A stretch of 64,000 bases of DNA from Rhabdophis nuchalis. Its lineage: Eukaryota > Chordata > Lepidosauria > Squamata > Natricidae. The notes below the pieces were generated by a model that saw only the letters and a program-made list of their open reading frames with translations, had not been told where the DNA came from and ran no database searches. Position 1 is the stretch's first letter; each line of letters begins with the position of its first letter. The stretch is from positions 146,762,962-146,826,961 of the forward strand of contig CM077644.1 in the NCBI GenBank assembly GCA_039707465.1, read 5' to 3'. A program made the position numbers and the translations under genes. Of the stretch, positions 47,438 through 57,800 are shown piece by piece.

Positions 47438-47659
47438 ATCTTTGGGAATCCAACTTTTGAAAGGGCTCCTCAATATTATCTATACTTCCGTCTGTCTTCT
47501 TCCCTCACAATCTCCCTATGGCTCAATTCCTTCCTATCCTCTTGCTAGATCTTTTCTCCAAGGAACAAATATTACTTTACAGCCAAAAAAATACTCTCCC
47601 AATTTTCCAGGCAGAGAAGCGTGCTCTCTTCACAAAGGGCAAGAAAACCAACTATAAGT

Positions 47660-48290
47660 AATCCCAAAAGCTGCTTTTTCAAGAGGCAACTGGATTTTCT
47701 TTTTTTGTTTGCTTCTCTCATCTGAGAAGTTTCTTCAGCTCTGGTTGGATGATGGTGAATGGAATTATTTATATTCCTTGCATTCAGCTGGCCGTTGGCA
47801 TTCTTTTAGAGCAGGGGTTCCCAAACTTAGCAACTTGAAGACTTGTGGACTTCAACTCCCAGAATTCTCCAGCCAGCTCTGCTGGCTGGAGAATTCTGGG
47901 AGTTGAAGTCCACAAGTCTTCAAGTTGCCAAGTTTGGGAACCCCTGTTTTAGAGAGTCGTTGAGGCCACTTAGAGGTTTATCTATGTCCTCAGGTGACCT
48001 TGAGTAATGCAGATGGGTATGGAGCCTTCTTGGAACTGCTGAAAGGACTGTGTTGTAGGCTGGAGATCCTATCCCTCCCCCTCTGTTCAGAGAAAGCTGC
48101 TCAACAGTCCTTTCATTAGTTCCAAGAAGGTTCCACATCCATTTGCACTACTCAGGGTCACCTGAGGACATAGATAAACCTCCAGGTAATCTCAATGACT
48201 ATTCAGTGACCACCCAAAAGAATGCAAATGAACAACTGTCTGCACGGAATATAAATCCTTCCATTCCCCAAAGAGAAATTGTTAGCAATT
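47660..48290. repeat. Penelope-like/unclassified repeat, inverted halves around a MITE
   Basis: 47660-47803 plus 47955-48055 (ggtttatctatgtcctcaggtgacc..., one orientation) is followed by 48056-48290 in the other orientation (gttccaagaaggttccac...cacctgaggacatagataaacc). The MITE at 47812-47946 splits the left arm. Confidence 0.6.
47812..47946. mobile_element. Palindromic hAT MITE (family B) nested in a Penelope-like repeat
   Basis: Ends CAGGGGTTCCCAAACTT and AAGTTTGGGAACCCCTG. Perfect target duplication TTTTAGAG at 47804-47811 and 47947-47954. Confidence 0.93.
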
Positions 48291-48512
48291 GTGTTTTTTT
48301 ACAGATTTTTTAAACATTTTCTCCCCACCCAGCCTGGCAATTAACTTTCTAACTAGAATGATAAAATGTTTAGATAAAATGCTACTATGAAATACAAGTG
48401 AATAGACTAAGATCTGACATTTATTAAAATATATTTTAGTTAGCAGAATTTGGAAAAAGCTGGCACAGAAACTCTCAGTCAGAAATATGATGGGACATAT
48501 TTACAAGAAGTC

Positions 48513-48518
48513 TTTATT
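48513..48518 (-). terminator. Poly(A) signal of the C12orf57-like gene
   Basis: AATAAA on the minus strand (TTTATT on the plus strand), about 150 nt beyond the TGA of exon 3. The position is normal for a short 3'UTR and supports a formerly or currently functional transcription unit. Confidence 0.6.
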
Positions 48519-48665
48519 CATAAGCACAAAAATATTTAGGACTATAGAAAAAAGTCAAAACACCTCTTCCATGATAACGAAAGAAAACAATGCCCAAGTT
48601 TCAGCCAAGTTAAGACTGATGTGGAAACATAAAAATAATACAGATCCCACCACAGGCAGCCTGCT

Positions 48666-48817
48666 TCATGATGTGGCAACTGCACCTCCTGCCCCAGCTC
48701 CATGGGGAGGTAGAGTCATTGGAGGCAGAAACATAGACTTCAACTTCCCAGACACGTTTGCAATTTCAGGATCCTGGGTCTCGTATGATTTTATCAATCT
48801 GGCAAACTTTAGGACTC
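48666..48817 (-). pseudogene. C12orf57: C12orf57 (protein C10) homologue, terminal exon 3
   Basis: On the minus strand, after acceptor ttttctag (AG at 48818-48819), the exon reads GA then VLKFARLIKSYETQDPEIAN, VSGKLKSMFLPPMTLPPHGA and GAGGAVATS followed by TGA (48666-48668). Human exon 3 encodes the same number of residues (VLKFARLVKSYEAQDPEIAS, SGKLKALFLPPMTLPPHG), so this exon by itself is intact. It expects one base of the split codon from exon 2, but the exon 2 here supplies two. Taken literally, splicing would read a shifted frame and stop at a TGA at 48766-48768, about 17 codons into this exon. Introns are kept (793 nt between the exons), so this is not a processed retrocopy. Exon 1 (the short N-terminus) was looked for upstream to about 53 kb and not found. 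Confidence 0.88.
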
Positions 48818-49059
48818 CTAGAAAACAGAGGGTAAACCAGTATTGTTAAGACAATTCTTATACCACACCGCTTTTCTTATGATCTTTGTGGACTGCATAA
48901 TACAATCCAGGATGGGAACTTTCTTCAAGAGCTGCATTAATTTTCCATATCATGGATTATATTATTTTTTTTAATTCATGAAAAGAAAAAACCAAAATAC
49001 TTTCTTCCCCTTTTGCTACTAATTTTTTTTTTTATTTGATCATGGAGAGTCTCCTGGGG

Positions 49060-49173
49060 CAGGAGTCTGCAAAGTTGGCTCTTTTAAGACTGGTGGACTT
49101 CAACTCCCCTGGCTGGGGAATTCTGGGAGTTGAAGTCCACCAGTCTTAAGAGAGCCAACTTTGCAGACCCCTG
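49060..49173. mobile_element. Palindromic hAT MITE (family B) in the C12orf57-like intron
   Basis: Hairpin with ends caggagtctgcaaagttggc and gccaactttgcagacccctg. The flanking duplication is not clean (cctgggg-type words). It lies between exons 3 and 2 of the C12orf57-like gene. Confidence 0.8.
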
Positions 49174-49199
49174 TGACCTGGGGTATTAAAAAAAAGGAT

Positions 49200-49434
49200 C
49201 TGTGGTGTGTGTGTGTGCGTGCATGTGTGTGTGTGTTTGTGTGTGTGTGTGTATTAAGATTCACTTACCTTCCCTACATGTTTGCAAATGTGAGTGCATG
49301 CGCCTCGTTTGCACATGTGGACTGCCTTCTGTGCATGCGCAGGGCTCGCACATTACGTCGGGGGAAGGCGGAGCCTTCCACAACTGCCGCTACCGGTTTA
49401 CCCGAACCGGAGAGAACCGGTTGAACACCATCTC
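49200..49434. mobile_element. ACCGGTT-family MITE with internal GT repeat, in the C12orf57-like intron
   Basis: cttaccttccctacatgtttgcaaatgtgagtgcatgcg, the accggtttacccgaaccgg core and a gaacaccatctctg end. A GT-rich run (about 49203-49253) obscures the left end. Confidence 0.65.
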
Positions 49435-49609
49435 TGGTGTGTGCATTTGTCTACCATCCAGAGTCCCTGCATGACAGGTTCTAAATTTGATAAATATAAA
49501 TAAAGGTTGCCTTCCATGGCTCAGATCATTGGGTGTGCTGGATAACCAACCAGGCACAACACCTAAATCAGCCTCTCCCTGCTGCTGCCAATTAATTCAA
49601 TGAACTTAC

Positions 49610-49787
49610 CTTCCCCATTCGTTACTGAAATGATAAGCTTTGATCACATCCTGTTGTATCTGGGTAGCCACAGGAAGCAGGAACTGAAGCATCTTCCCCA
49701 TGTCATTGCAGGCATTGACCCTGGCTTCTTCCAGGCGCTGAGCATTTCCCGGAGATCCAAATGCCTTGATCACTTCCGCCAAAACCA
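49610..49787 (-). pseudogene. C12orf57: C12orf57 (protein C10) homologue, exon 2, with a one-base insertion
   Basis: On the minus strand this exon encodes VLAEVIKAFGSPGN, then ACNDMGKMLQFLLPVATQIQ and QDVIKAYHFS. It aligns without gaps to human C12orf57 (VLAEVIQAF..., ACNDMGKMLQFVLPVATQIQ, QEVIKAYGFS). C12orf57 is a short (126 aa in human) conserved vertebrate protein needed for normal brain development; its molecular role is poorly known. The acceptor is ttctgtttag at 49788-49790 and the donor is AG|gtaagt at 49604-49610. The 5' intron phase (G|TG Val) agrees with the human exon structure as I remember it. The exon is 178 nt where 177 is expected: near 49618-49619 the reading is GAATGGGGAAG instead of GATGGGGAAG. 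This extra A shifts the 3' phase from 1 to 2, so splicing to exon 3 goes out of frame. Either this is a recent lesion or a base-calling error; the rest looks well preserved. Confidence 0.88.
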
Positions 49788-49963
49788 CTAAACAGAAAGC
49801 AAAAATGTTGTAGTGTATTACAATTCCCACCAGTTAAAGTCCATGAACCTTTGTAAAAACAGTTTGTTTCTCTCCCTAAGAAGTACAGTACTTGAATAAC
49901 AGCCTTTGCATTTCATTCTCCTTTGAGCAATAAGCCATCTTGAGACAGCCAGGGACACTAAAG

Positions 49964-50090
49964 CAGTGGTTTTCAAACTTAACAACTTTTAAGATATTTG
50001 GACTTCAACTTCCAGAATTTCACAGACAGAATACTGATTGGGGAATTCTGGGAGTTGGAGTCCACATATCTTAAAGACCATTTTCTCCTT
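49964..50090. mobile_element. Degenerate palindromic hAT MITE (family B)
   Basis: CAGTGGTTTTCAAACTTAACAAC start and the gaattctgggagttggagtcc arm; the right end is eroded. Confidence 0.65.
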
Positions 50091-50600
50091 GAAGCAATAG
50101 CATCCAGCCCCCATTGTGCCAATATCACAGTACAGTACTAAGGACAAGCATTGGCCGTAATTTTTAAAGACATTTAAAAAGTTCTGTTTACTTTTCTAAA
50201 AAAAAGCAACTGTTTTTAAAAGTGTGCAGCTAAGGAGATAATGTGTCCTTCCAACATCCTGCTCAAGTCTTAAGACAAGACTTCAATCGGTCCTGTCCAG
50301 GCCTAGCAACAGGGTCAATCGTTCCATGCAAATAATAATAGGTTGAGTATTCTAAGCTTCACTATGAAGCTGAGAGTCACTCTGCGAGATACAGAGCTAT
50401 ATAAATGTGAGAATGATAAAAAGACAAATAAATTTATAAAAGGTTTTAGGACCAAAAATCATGACTGACTGTTCACTAAAAATACTCTAATTCAAGCAGA
50501 AAGAGTTCTCACAAACACGTTTTCGAAGAGGTTCTATCATTCCTTTGGAAAAATGTCTTTTCGAAGGAAGTGGCAATCAGCTATCTCCCAAACTGTAGGC

Positions 50601-50722
50601 CAGTGTTTCTCAACCTTGGCCATTTGAAGATGTCCGGACTTCAACTCCCAGCATTCATTGGCTGGGGAATTCTGGGAGTTGAAGTCCGGACATCTTCAAG
50701 TGCCCACGGGTGAGAAACACTG
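50601..50722. mobile_element. Palindromic hAT MITE (family B) with perfect target duplication
   Basis: Ends CAGTGTTTCTCAACCTTGG and GGGTGAGAAACACTG. Target duplication CTGTAGGC at 50593-50600 and 50723-50730. Confidence 0.93.
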
Positions 50723-50929
50723 CTGTAGGCAGAACTCCAGAACGTGGGACCCGGAGGATCCCCCTTTTCAAAAAACCTGGTTACAGGCAGAGGAAGAGCT
50801 CAAGACTCTGATCCCCATTGTCCACACAAGCCACAAGGGGGGAACTTGTGGTACCCAAAACTAGAACCCCTGATCTCTAGATTTAAACCTTAAAATATTG
50901 AAATGGCCCATTTCTTGCGCGACTTCCAA

Positions 50930-51150
50930 TGAAACCATGCCATTTACTGTCAGGCAAATCTCCCTTGAGGGTACGACGGACCCCCTCTCCACACACCCCC
51001 CATGTATTTCCCACCGGCCTCCTCAGCTTCCCTGCTGTATTGATGATTGGCAGGGCGCCCTTCTTTCTCCCTCGCTAGGGACTGGGGCCAGGACCGGGCG
51101 GCAGGAAGGGCAGCAGCAGAAACATCTGGGCCAGAGGTTTTGGGGGAGTG
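50930..51150 (-). promoter_or_regulatory. GC/CpG-enriched segment upstream of the C12orf57-like exons
   Basis: About 220 bp with higher GC and several CpGs (GTACGACGGA, ACCGGCC, GGCGCCC, CTCGCTAGG, ACCGGGCGGC) within AT-rich surroundings, 1.1-1.4 kb upstream of exon 2 on the minus strand. It matches none of the repeats I recognised and could be a remnant promoter or first-exon region. No ORF resembling the C12orf57 N-terminus was found in it. Confidence 0.3.
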
Positions 51151-51169
51151 CAAAATCATTAAAATACTA

Positions 51170-51545
51170 CAATATGTTGTGTTGTAGGCTGGAGATCCTA
51201 TCCCCCCCCCCCTCTGTTGAGAGAAACTGCTCAAGGGCTGCTCAACAGTCCTCTCATTAGTTCCAAGAAGGTTCCACACCCATTTGCACTACTCAGGGTC
51301 ACCTGAGGACATAGATAAGCCTCCAGGTAGTCTCAATGACTATTCAGTGACCACCCAAAAGAATGCAAATGAGCAACTGTCTGCAAGGAATATAAATCCT
51401 TCCATTCCCCACCATCCAGTCAGAGCTGAAGAAGCTTCTTGGATGAGAAGTTAAATGTCTTCAAAGAAAACAACGACAAAGTCCAACTAAGTCTTGAAAA
51501 AGCACATTTGGGACAGCCATCACCTGGATGATTGGGAATCTCCAT
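51170..51545 (+). repeat. Penelope-like/unclassified repeat, longer copy
   Basis: 51177-51415 matches 48052-48283 closely, then continues through gctgaagaagcttcttggatgagaag...aatgtcttcaaag to gccatcacctggatgattggg. The ggatgagaag...atgtc part resembles the degenerate core in the other Penelope-like repeats. Confidence 0.6.
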
Positions 51546-51834
51546 AGACATATACTGTATGTGTAACATCACCGGAGGAAGTAGCAGGTGAAGTGCAAAA
51601 CTGTGGATATGATGGGAATAATGCAAAGAGCAAGAAGATTACAATGGCTGGCAATAGTTTCAATGGATAGCTAGATTTGTGATTTAGCCTTCTATGAAAA
51701 CTCAACTCTATTCCACTTGCCACTTGCTCCAGCTTAAGAATCAGTTGCCAAGAGTGCAAATGAGGAGGAAGAGTAGTCTGTTGAACCACTAAGCCTTCAT
51801 ACTGATTCCTTATGTGGGGGCCTAGATCAGCCTG

Positions 51835-51945
51835 AATAGCAATAGCACTTAGACTTATATGCCGCTTCACAGTGCTTTACAGCCTTCTCTAAGTCTACAA
51901 CAATCTAGGACCTCATTTTACCCACCTTGGAAGAATGGATGGCTG
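51835..51945 (-). mobile_element. Partial SINE (gtaaaccgcttagagaggg family)
   Basis: tagcaatagcacttagacttatatgccgcttcacagtgctttacagccttctc...tttacccaccttggaag. Confidence 0.8.
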
Positions 51946-52807
51946 AACATTATGTAGGATGGGCTATGTTTAAAATGGAAGCTCACTCAATAGATGGAAG
52001 CATTTAGGATCAGAGTTTAGGGTGAGATTGTCACTCCTTTACCACTTCTTTGAGAATCCCATTTTCCCATCTACGTAAGCTAACGTAAGCTACTTTTAAG
52101 CATATTTACTTATTTATTCTGAATTACTGAGTAATTCATTTTGTTTATTGTTCGATATAAGAATTTGCTGAAGTTCGTACATTTCTTCATAAGTGTGGGA
52201 GAAAGCAGATTGGTAAAGCCCTGATCCAGAAAGGAACACTTGAATTGGTCTGTATTCTTGATCCTGTTCATCATGAATTGTTCAATAAGTGGATAAAATA
52301 CTTATACTTATAAAAACTACCCACAGCTTACTGTGGTACACAAAACAGCATTACATCATCACTAAAGCAAAAATAGAGATACATTTGGAACTTTCTTGCT
52401 GTTTCTATTATCTGTCAGAAATTAGCAATGTGATCTTCTTGGGTATCATTGCCTCTTCTAAATCCAATTTATTCATCTGCTAGTCCACCTTCCATATATG
52501 GCTGAAATCTGAACCGACAGATCTGGAGCATTATCTTCCTAGCATGTGAGATAAATGCATGGTTTGGAAGTTTGAAGGTTATTTAACATTGCCTTTTTTT
52601 TGGTACTGTAATATAAATTGATCTTTTCTATTCCTCTGGGCTATGTTTTCCATTTTCCACTCACAATCCCCAAGTAGTATTTTAACTATCTCATCTTGTA
52701 AGAATGTAAACAGTTCTGATATTCCAGCAATTACTGAAGCTTCTTCATTAGCAATATTTGCTGGGCCCATTAAATTTCACTCTCCAGAATGCCGGTCTCT
52801 AATCCAC
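51946..52807. other. Unique non-coding DNA
   Basis: No exon or repeat recognised. The missing C12orf57 exon 1 was searched for here and not found. Confidence 0.5.
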
Positions 52808-52808
52808 C

Positions 52809-52863
<55 letters not shown>

Positions 52864-52870
52864 TATAATC

Positions 52871-52933
<63 letters not shown>

Positions 52934-52955
52934 CAGATAGATAGATAGATATCGT
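52808..52955 (+). repeat. (ATC)n then (GATA)n microsatellites
   Basis: A pure ATC run (about 52808-52862) is followed by a GATA run (about 52868-52950) and a short GT run. No coding meaning; the poly-Ser frame across it is an artefact. Confidence 0.95.
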
Positions 52956-52974
52956 GTGTGTGTGTGTATTTTCA

Positions 52975-53055
52975 TTATATGTATATACTAGCTATACCCA
53001 GTCACGCGTTGCTGTGGCCCAGTCTGGTTAAATGGCCACCAATCTGTGTGTAGAT
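52975..53055 (+). repeat. Left end of an unclassified interspersed element
   Basis: The segment reads tactagctatacccagtcacgcgttgctgtggcccagtctggttaaatgg, a recognisable repeat start that I cannot name securely. Its likely right end lies at 58800-58990, on the far side of the tandem array and the LINE. Confidence 0.45.
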
Positions 53056-53099
53056 ATACACCTGCACACATACACACAACCACCATATAACCCCCAATC

Positions 53100-54749
53100 T
53101 ACCTACATACTGTATTTCTCCCTCTCTATCTAGCCCTCTACCTACATACATACATACCTACCTACCTACCTACCTACCGTATTTCTCCCTCTCTATCTAT
53201 CCCTCTACTTACCTACCTACCTACTGTATTTCTTCCTTTCTCCCTCTATCTACCTACCTACCTACCGTATTTGTCCCTCTCTATCCCTCTACCTACCTAC
53301 CTACTGTATTTCTCCCTTTTTCTCCATTCCTCTACCTATCTACCTACGTACCTACCTATCTACCTACTGTATTTCTCCCTCTCCGTCTATCCCTCTACTT
53401 ACCTACCTACTGTATTTCTTCCTTTCTCCCTCTACCTACCTACCTATCTACCTACCTACCTACTGTATTTCTCCCTCTCTATCTATCCCCCTATCTATCT
53501 ACCTGCCTACCTACTGTATTTCTCCCTCTCTATCTATCCCTCGACCTACCTACATACTGTATTTCTCCCTCTCTATCTATCCCTCTACCTACCTACTGTA
53601 TTTCTTCCTTTCTCCTATCTACCTACCTACCTAATGTATTTCTCCCTCTATCTATCCCTCTACCCACCTACTTACCTACTGTATTTCTTTCTTTGTCCCT
53701 CTATCTACCTACCTACCTACTGTATTTCTCCCTCTCTATCCCTCTACCTACCTACCTACTGTATTTCTCCCTCTCTCTCTATCCCTCTACCTACCTACTG
53801 TACTTCTCCCTCTCTATCTATCCCTCTACCTACCTCCCTTCTGTATTTCTCCCTCTCTATCTATCCCTCTACCTACCTACCTACCTACCTACCTACCTAC
53901 CTACCTACCTACTGTATTTTTTCCTTTGTCCCTCTATCTACCTACCTACCTAATGTATTTCTCCCTCTCTATCTATCCCTCTACCTACCTACCTACCTAC
54001 CTACCTACTGTACTTCTCCCTCTCTATCTATCCCTCTACCTACCTTCATACTGTATTTCTCCCTCTCTATCTATCCCTCTACCTACCTACCTACCTACCT
54101 ATCTACCTACTGTATTTCTTCCTTTCTCCCTCTATCTATCTACCTACCTACCTACTGTATTTCTCCCTCTCTATCCCTCTACCTACCTACCTACTGTATT
54201 TCTCCCTCTCTCTCTATCCCTCTACCTACCTACTGTACTTCTCCCTCTCTATCTATCCCTCTACCTACCTCCCTTCTGTATTTCTCCCTCTCTATCTATC
54301 CCTCTACCTACCTACCTACCTACCTACCTACCTACCTACCTACTGTATTTTTTCCTTTGTCCCTCTATCTACCTACCTACCTAATGTATTTCTCCCTCTC
54401 TATCTATCCCTCTACCTACCTACCTACCTACCTACCTACCTACCTACTGTACTTCTCCCTCTCTATCTATCCCTCTACCTACCTTCATAATGTATTTCTC
54501 CCTCTCTATCTATCCCTCTACCTACCTACCTACCTACCTACCTACCTATCTACCTACTGTATTTCTTCCTTTCTCCCTCTATCTATCTACCTACCTACCT
54601 ACCTAATGTATTTCTCCCTCTCTAACTATCCCTCTACCTACCTACCTAATGTATTTCTCCCTCTCTAACTATCCCTCTACCTACCTACCTACTGTATTTC
54701 TCCCTATCTATCCCCCTACCTACCTACCTACCTACTTATTGTATTTCTC

Positions 54750-54799
<50 letters not shown>

Positions 54800-54814
54800 C
54801 ACCTAATCCGGAGA
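53100..54814 (+). repeat. Compound minisatellite: (CTAC)n blocks with CTGTATTTCTCCCTCTCTATCTATCC units
   Basis: Tandem higher-order units each comprise a variable CTAC run, then ctgtatttctccctctctatctatccct, often with a ttcctttctccctctat variant. Blocks near 53690-54130 and 54130-54560 are almost the same order of units, suggesting duplication of a roughly 430-bp segment. It ends in a pure (TATC)n run (about 54752-54800). The long plus-strand open frames here (rich in STYLPTYLPT) are repeat artefacts. Confidence 0.9.
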
Positions 54815-57800
54815 GGTGGAAGAAGCGTGGTCTTAGGGTTTTTTTAATTTGTAGGTTATTGTCTATTTTAGGGGATACCAGGGAGGGGGGAGGGTATTAT
54901 AGACAGGTAGAGACTGAGGAGAAAAGAGAGGGCCAGGCCAGCAGGCGACGGAGGGAAGCGGAAGGTGTCGTTAGTAGGGGGGAAATACGAGTCGTCCCGG
55001 GGGAGGGCATTTCTATTCAGAAGGTCGTGGGGAGAGGCAGGTCCGAGGGGAGACAACTTCCATCCTCCCGGTTGAGGGCACAGAACCGTTGGTTGCAAAC
55101 GGTGAAGTGCCACAACCCCCGCAGGCTAGGTGGTCAGGGAGTACAGAGCCAGGGCCTGCGGCTGATGTTTTGCAACGCCAGGTCCGTGGTCAACAAAGCC
55201 CCCCTCGTTCATGACCTTGTGTCAGAGGGGAGCCGGACCTGGCAGGAATAGCGGAGACCTGGTTGGGCCACGAGAGTGGACTCCCCCTCGTTGAAATGTG
55301 CCCACCAGGTTACCGCGCTTTTCATCAGCCCCGGGCCCTAGGCAGGGGTGGTGGGGTAGCGGTTATTGTAAAGGAAGGTCTTGAGCCGAAAGAGACCATT
55401 GTGCCACAGACCACCGGTTGTGAGTCCCTCTGTGTGAAGTGGGGCCTAGGGAGGCAGTTGGGCTTGCTGGTTGTATACCTGGCTCCCCGCTATGTAGCAG
55501 CAGCCCTGCCTGAGCTCCTGGAGGTGATCGCTACGGTGGCAGTTGAGACCCCCCAGACTTTTAGTCATGGGGGACTTTAATCTGCCATTGGTGGGCGAAT
55601 CATCCGAGGTAGCTCGGGAGTTCATGGCTTCCATGACGGCCATGGACCTGACCCAATTAATTCAAGGCCCCACCCACGAGGATGGACATACGCCGGATCT
55701 CATCTTTGTCTCTGGCCAATGGAAGAGTGATCTGGGTACAGGGGATATAGTCATTACGCCCTTGTCATGGTCAGACCACTCACTTCTCCGGCTCGACTTT
55801 CCAACCACTACTCCCCTCCGCGGGGAGGCGGAACCTGAGTCATCAATTTGGTTCCGCCCCAGGCGCCTGATGGACCCTGATGGGTTCCAGGCGGCGCTTG
55901 GGCCACTTCCTGTACCCCTAACCCGCGCCCCGATGGAGGACCTCGTGGCCGCATGGAACATTGCGACCACGGGAGCCTTGGATCGGGTCGCGCCCTTGCG
56001 GCCTCTCTTGCGGCGGCGAGCCACCCTGGCTCCTTGGTTTACCGAGGAGCTGAGGGTGATGAAACGCCACATGAGATGCCTAGAGAGAAGATGGAGGTCT
56101 ACCCGATCTGAATCTGACCAGACACAGGTAAGAGCCCATTTACGGACTTACATTGTGGCGCTGAGAGTGGCCAAACGTCATCATTGTGCCACTCTCATAG
56201 CATCCGCAGATAACCGCCCTGCCACCCTGTTTAGGGTGACCCGCTCCCTCCTTCAACAGAGGGTGCGGGAAGCCCCCCTACAGGGTAGAGCAGAGGAATT
56301 TGTGATTTATCTGCAGGAGAAAATCGCTCAGATACAGAACGAGTTAGCCCCCATTGATGGCCCAGTGGGATTGCACGAGACAGATCTTGTTTGGGAGGAG
56401 TTTGACTCCGTTACTTCTGAGGATATGGACAGGTTACGTGGGCGACTGCGAGCCACCACATGTTTATTGGACCCATGTCCCTCCTGGCTTGTACTGGCAT
56501 CCTTGGAGGTGACACGAGGCTGGCTCCAAGAGGTTGTCAACGCTTCCTTAAGTGAGGGTTCCTTGCCTGCCTCCCTAAAAGAGGCTATGGTGAGGTCCCT
56601 CCTTAAGAAGCCCTCTTTGGATCCAGCTTTATTATCCAACTATCGTCCAGTCTCCAACCTTCCCTTTCTGGCGAAGGTTGTTGAGAGTGTGGTGGCACAA
56701 CAGTTTCCCCATCACCTGGAGGAAGTTGATTATCTAGATCCGCGCCAGTCCGGCTTTCGGCCCGGGCATAGCACCGAGACGGCATTGGTCGCGTTGGTTG
56801 ATTATCTCTGGAGGGCCAGAGATGGGGGTTGTTCCTCCATCCTGGTCCTATTAGACCTCTCGGCGGCTTTTGATACCATCGACCATGGTATCCTATTGCA
56901 TCGGCTGGGGGGGTTGGGGGTGGGAGGCACCATTTTACGGTGGTTCTCCTCCTACCTCTCTGGCCGATCGCAATTTGTGTTGACAGGAGAGCAGAGGTCG
57001 ACCTTGAGACCCCTCACATGTGGGGTGCCTCAGGGGTCGGTCCTCTTGCCTCTCCTGTTCAACACATATATGAAGCCGCTGGGTGAGATCATCCGTGGTT
57101 TTGGGGTAGAGTATCACCTCTACGCTGATGATACACAGCTGTATATATCTACCCCAAACCACCCCAACGATGCCGTAGCGGTGATGTGCCAGTGCCTGGA
57201 AGCCGTGTGGATCTGGATGGGAAGTAACGGACTCAGGCTCAACCCGACCAAGACCGAGTGGCTGTGGTTTCCGGCTGCCCGATTCAACCAGCTGATTCCA
57301 TCGCTGGCCATAGGGGGTGAACATCTTGCCCCTGTGGATGGGGCACGCAACTTGGGTGTCCTCCTGGATACCCGGCTGTCCATGGAAGATCAAGTGACAG
57401 CCGTGGCCAGGAGGGCATTTTACCAGGTTCGCCTGGTACACCAGTTGCGCCCCCTATTGGATCGGGATGCCCTTCGCACAGTCACTCATGCTCTCGTGAC
57501 ATCCCGACTGGACTATTGTAACTCTCTCTACATGGGGCTCCCCTTGAGGTGCACCCGGAGACTTCAGCTGGTCCAGAATGCAGCCGCGCGAGCAATAATG
57601 GGAACCTCAAGGTTTACCCACGTAACACCTCTCTTGCGCGAGCTGCACTGGCTGCCTGTCATCTTCCGGGTGCGCTTCAAGGTGCTAGTTGTCATCTTCA
57701 AAGCGCTCCATGGCTCGGGACCTATCTATCTGCGGGATCGGATCCTGCCCCATACATCCTCACGGCCGATTCGCTCCCACAGAGAGGGACTTCTCTGGGT

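Noticed and set aside
48487..48849. 120-codon plus-strand frame over the C12orf57-like exon 3
   Set aside because: It is the antisense shadow of the minus-strand exon, which has splice sites and homology.
49202..49474. Cys/Val-rich frames
   Set aside because: Artefact of the GT repeat inside a MITE.
48666..49787. Processed pseudogene interpretation of the C12orf57-like copy
   Set aside because: Both exons keep splice sites and are separated by a 793-nt intron; no poly(A) tract joins them.
53271..54668. 465-codon open frame rich in STYLPTYLPT repeats
   Set aside because: It is a translation of the CTAC/TATC compound minisatellite; the frame stays open only because the unit lacks stops.
53100..54814. 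Possible CRISPR-like regular array
   Set aside because: Units are low-complexity tandem repeats without unique spacers, in a vertebrate genome.
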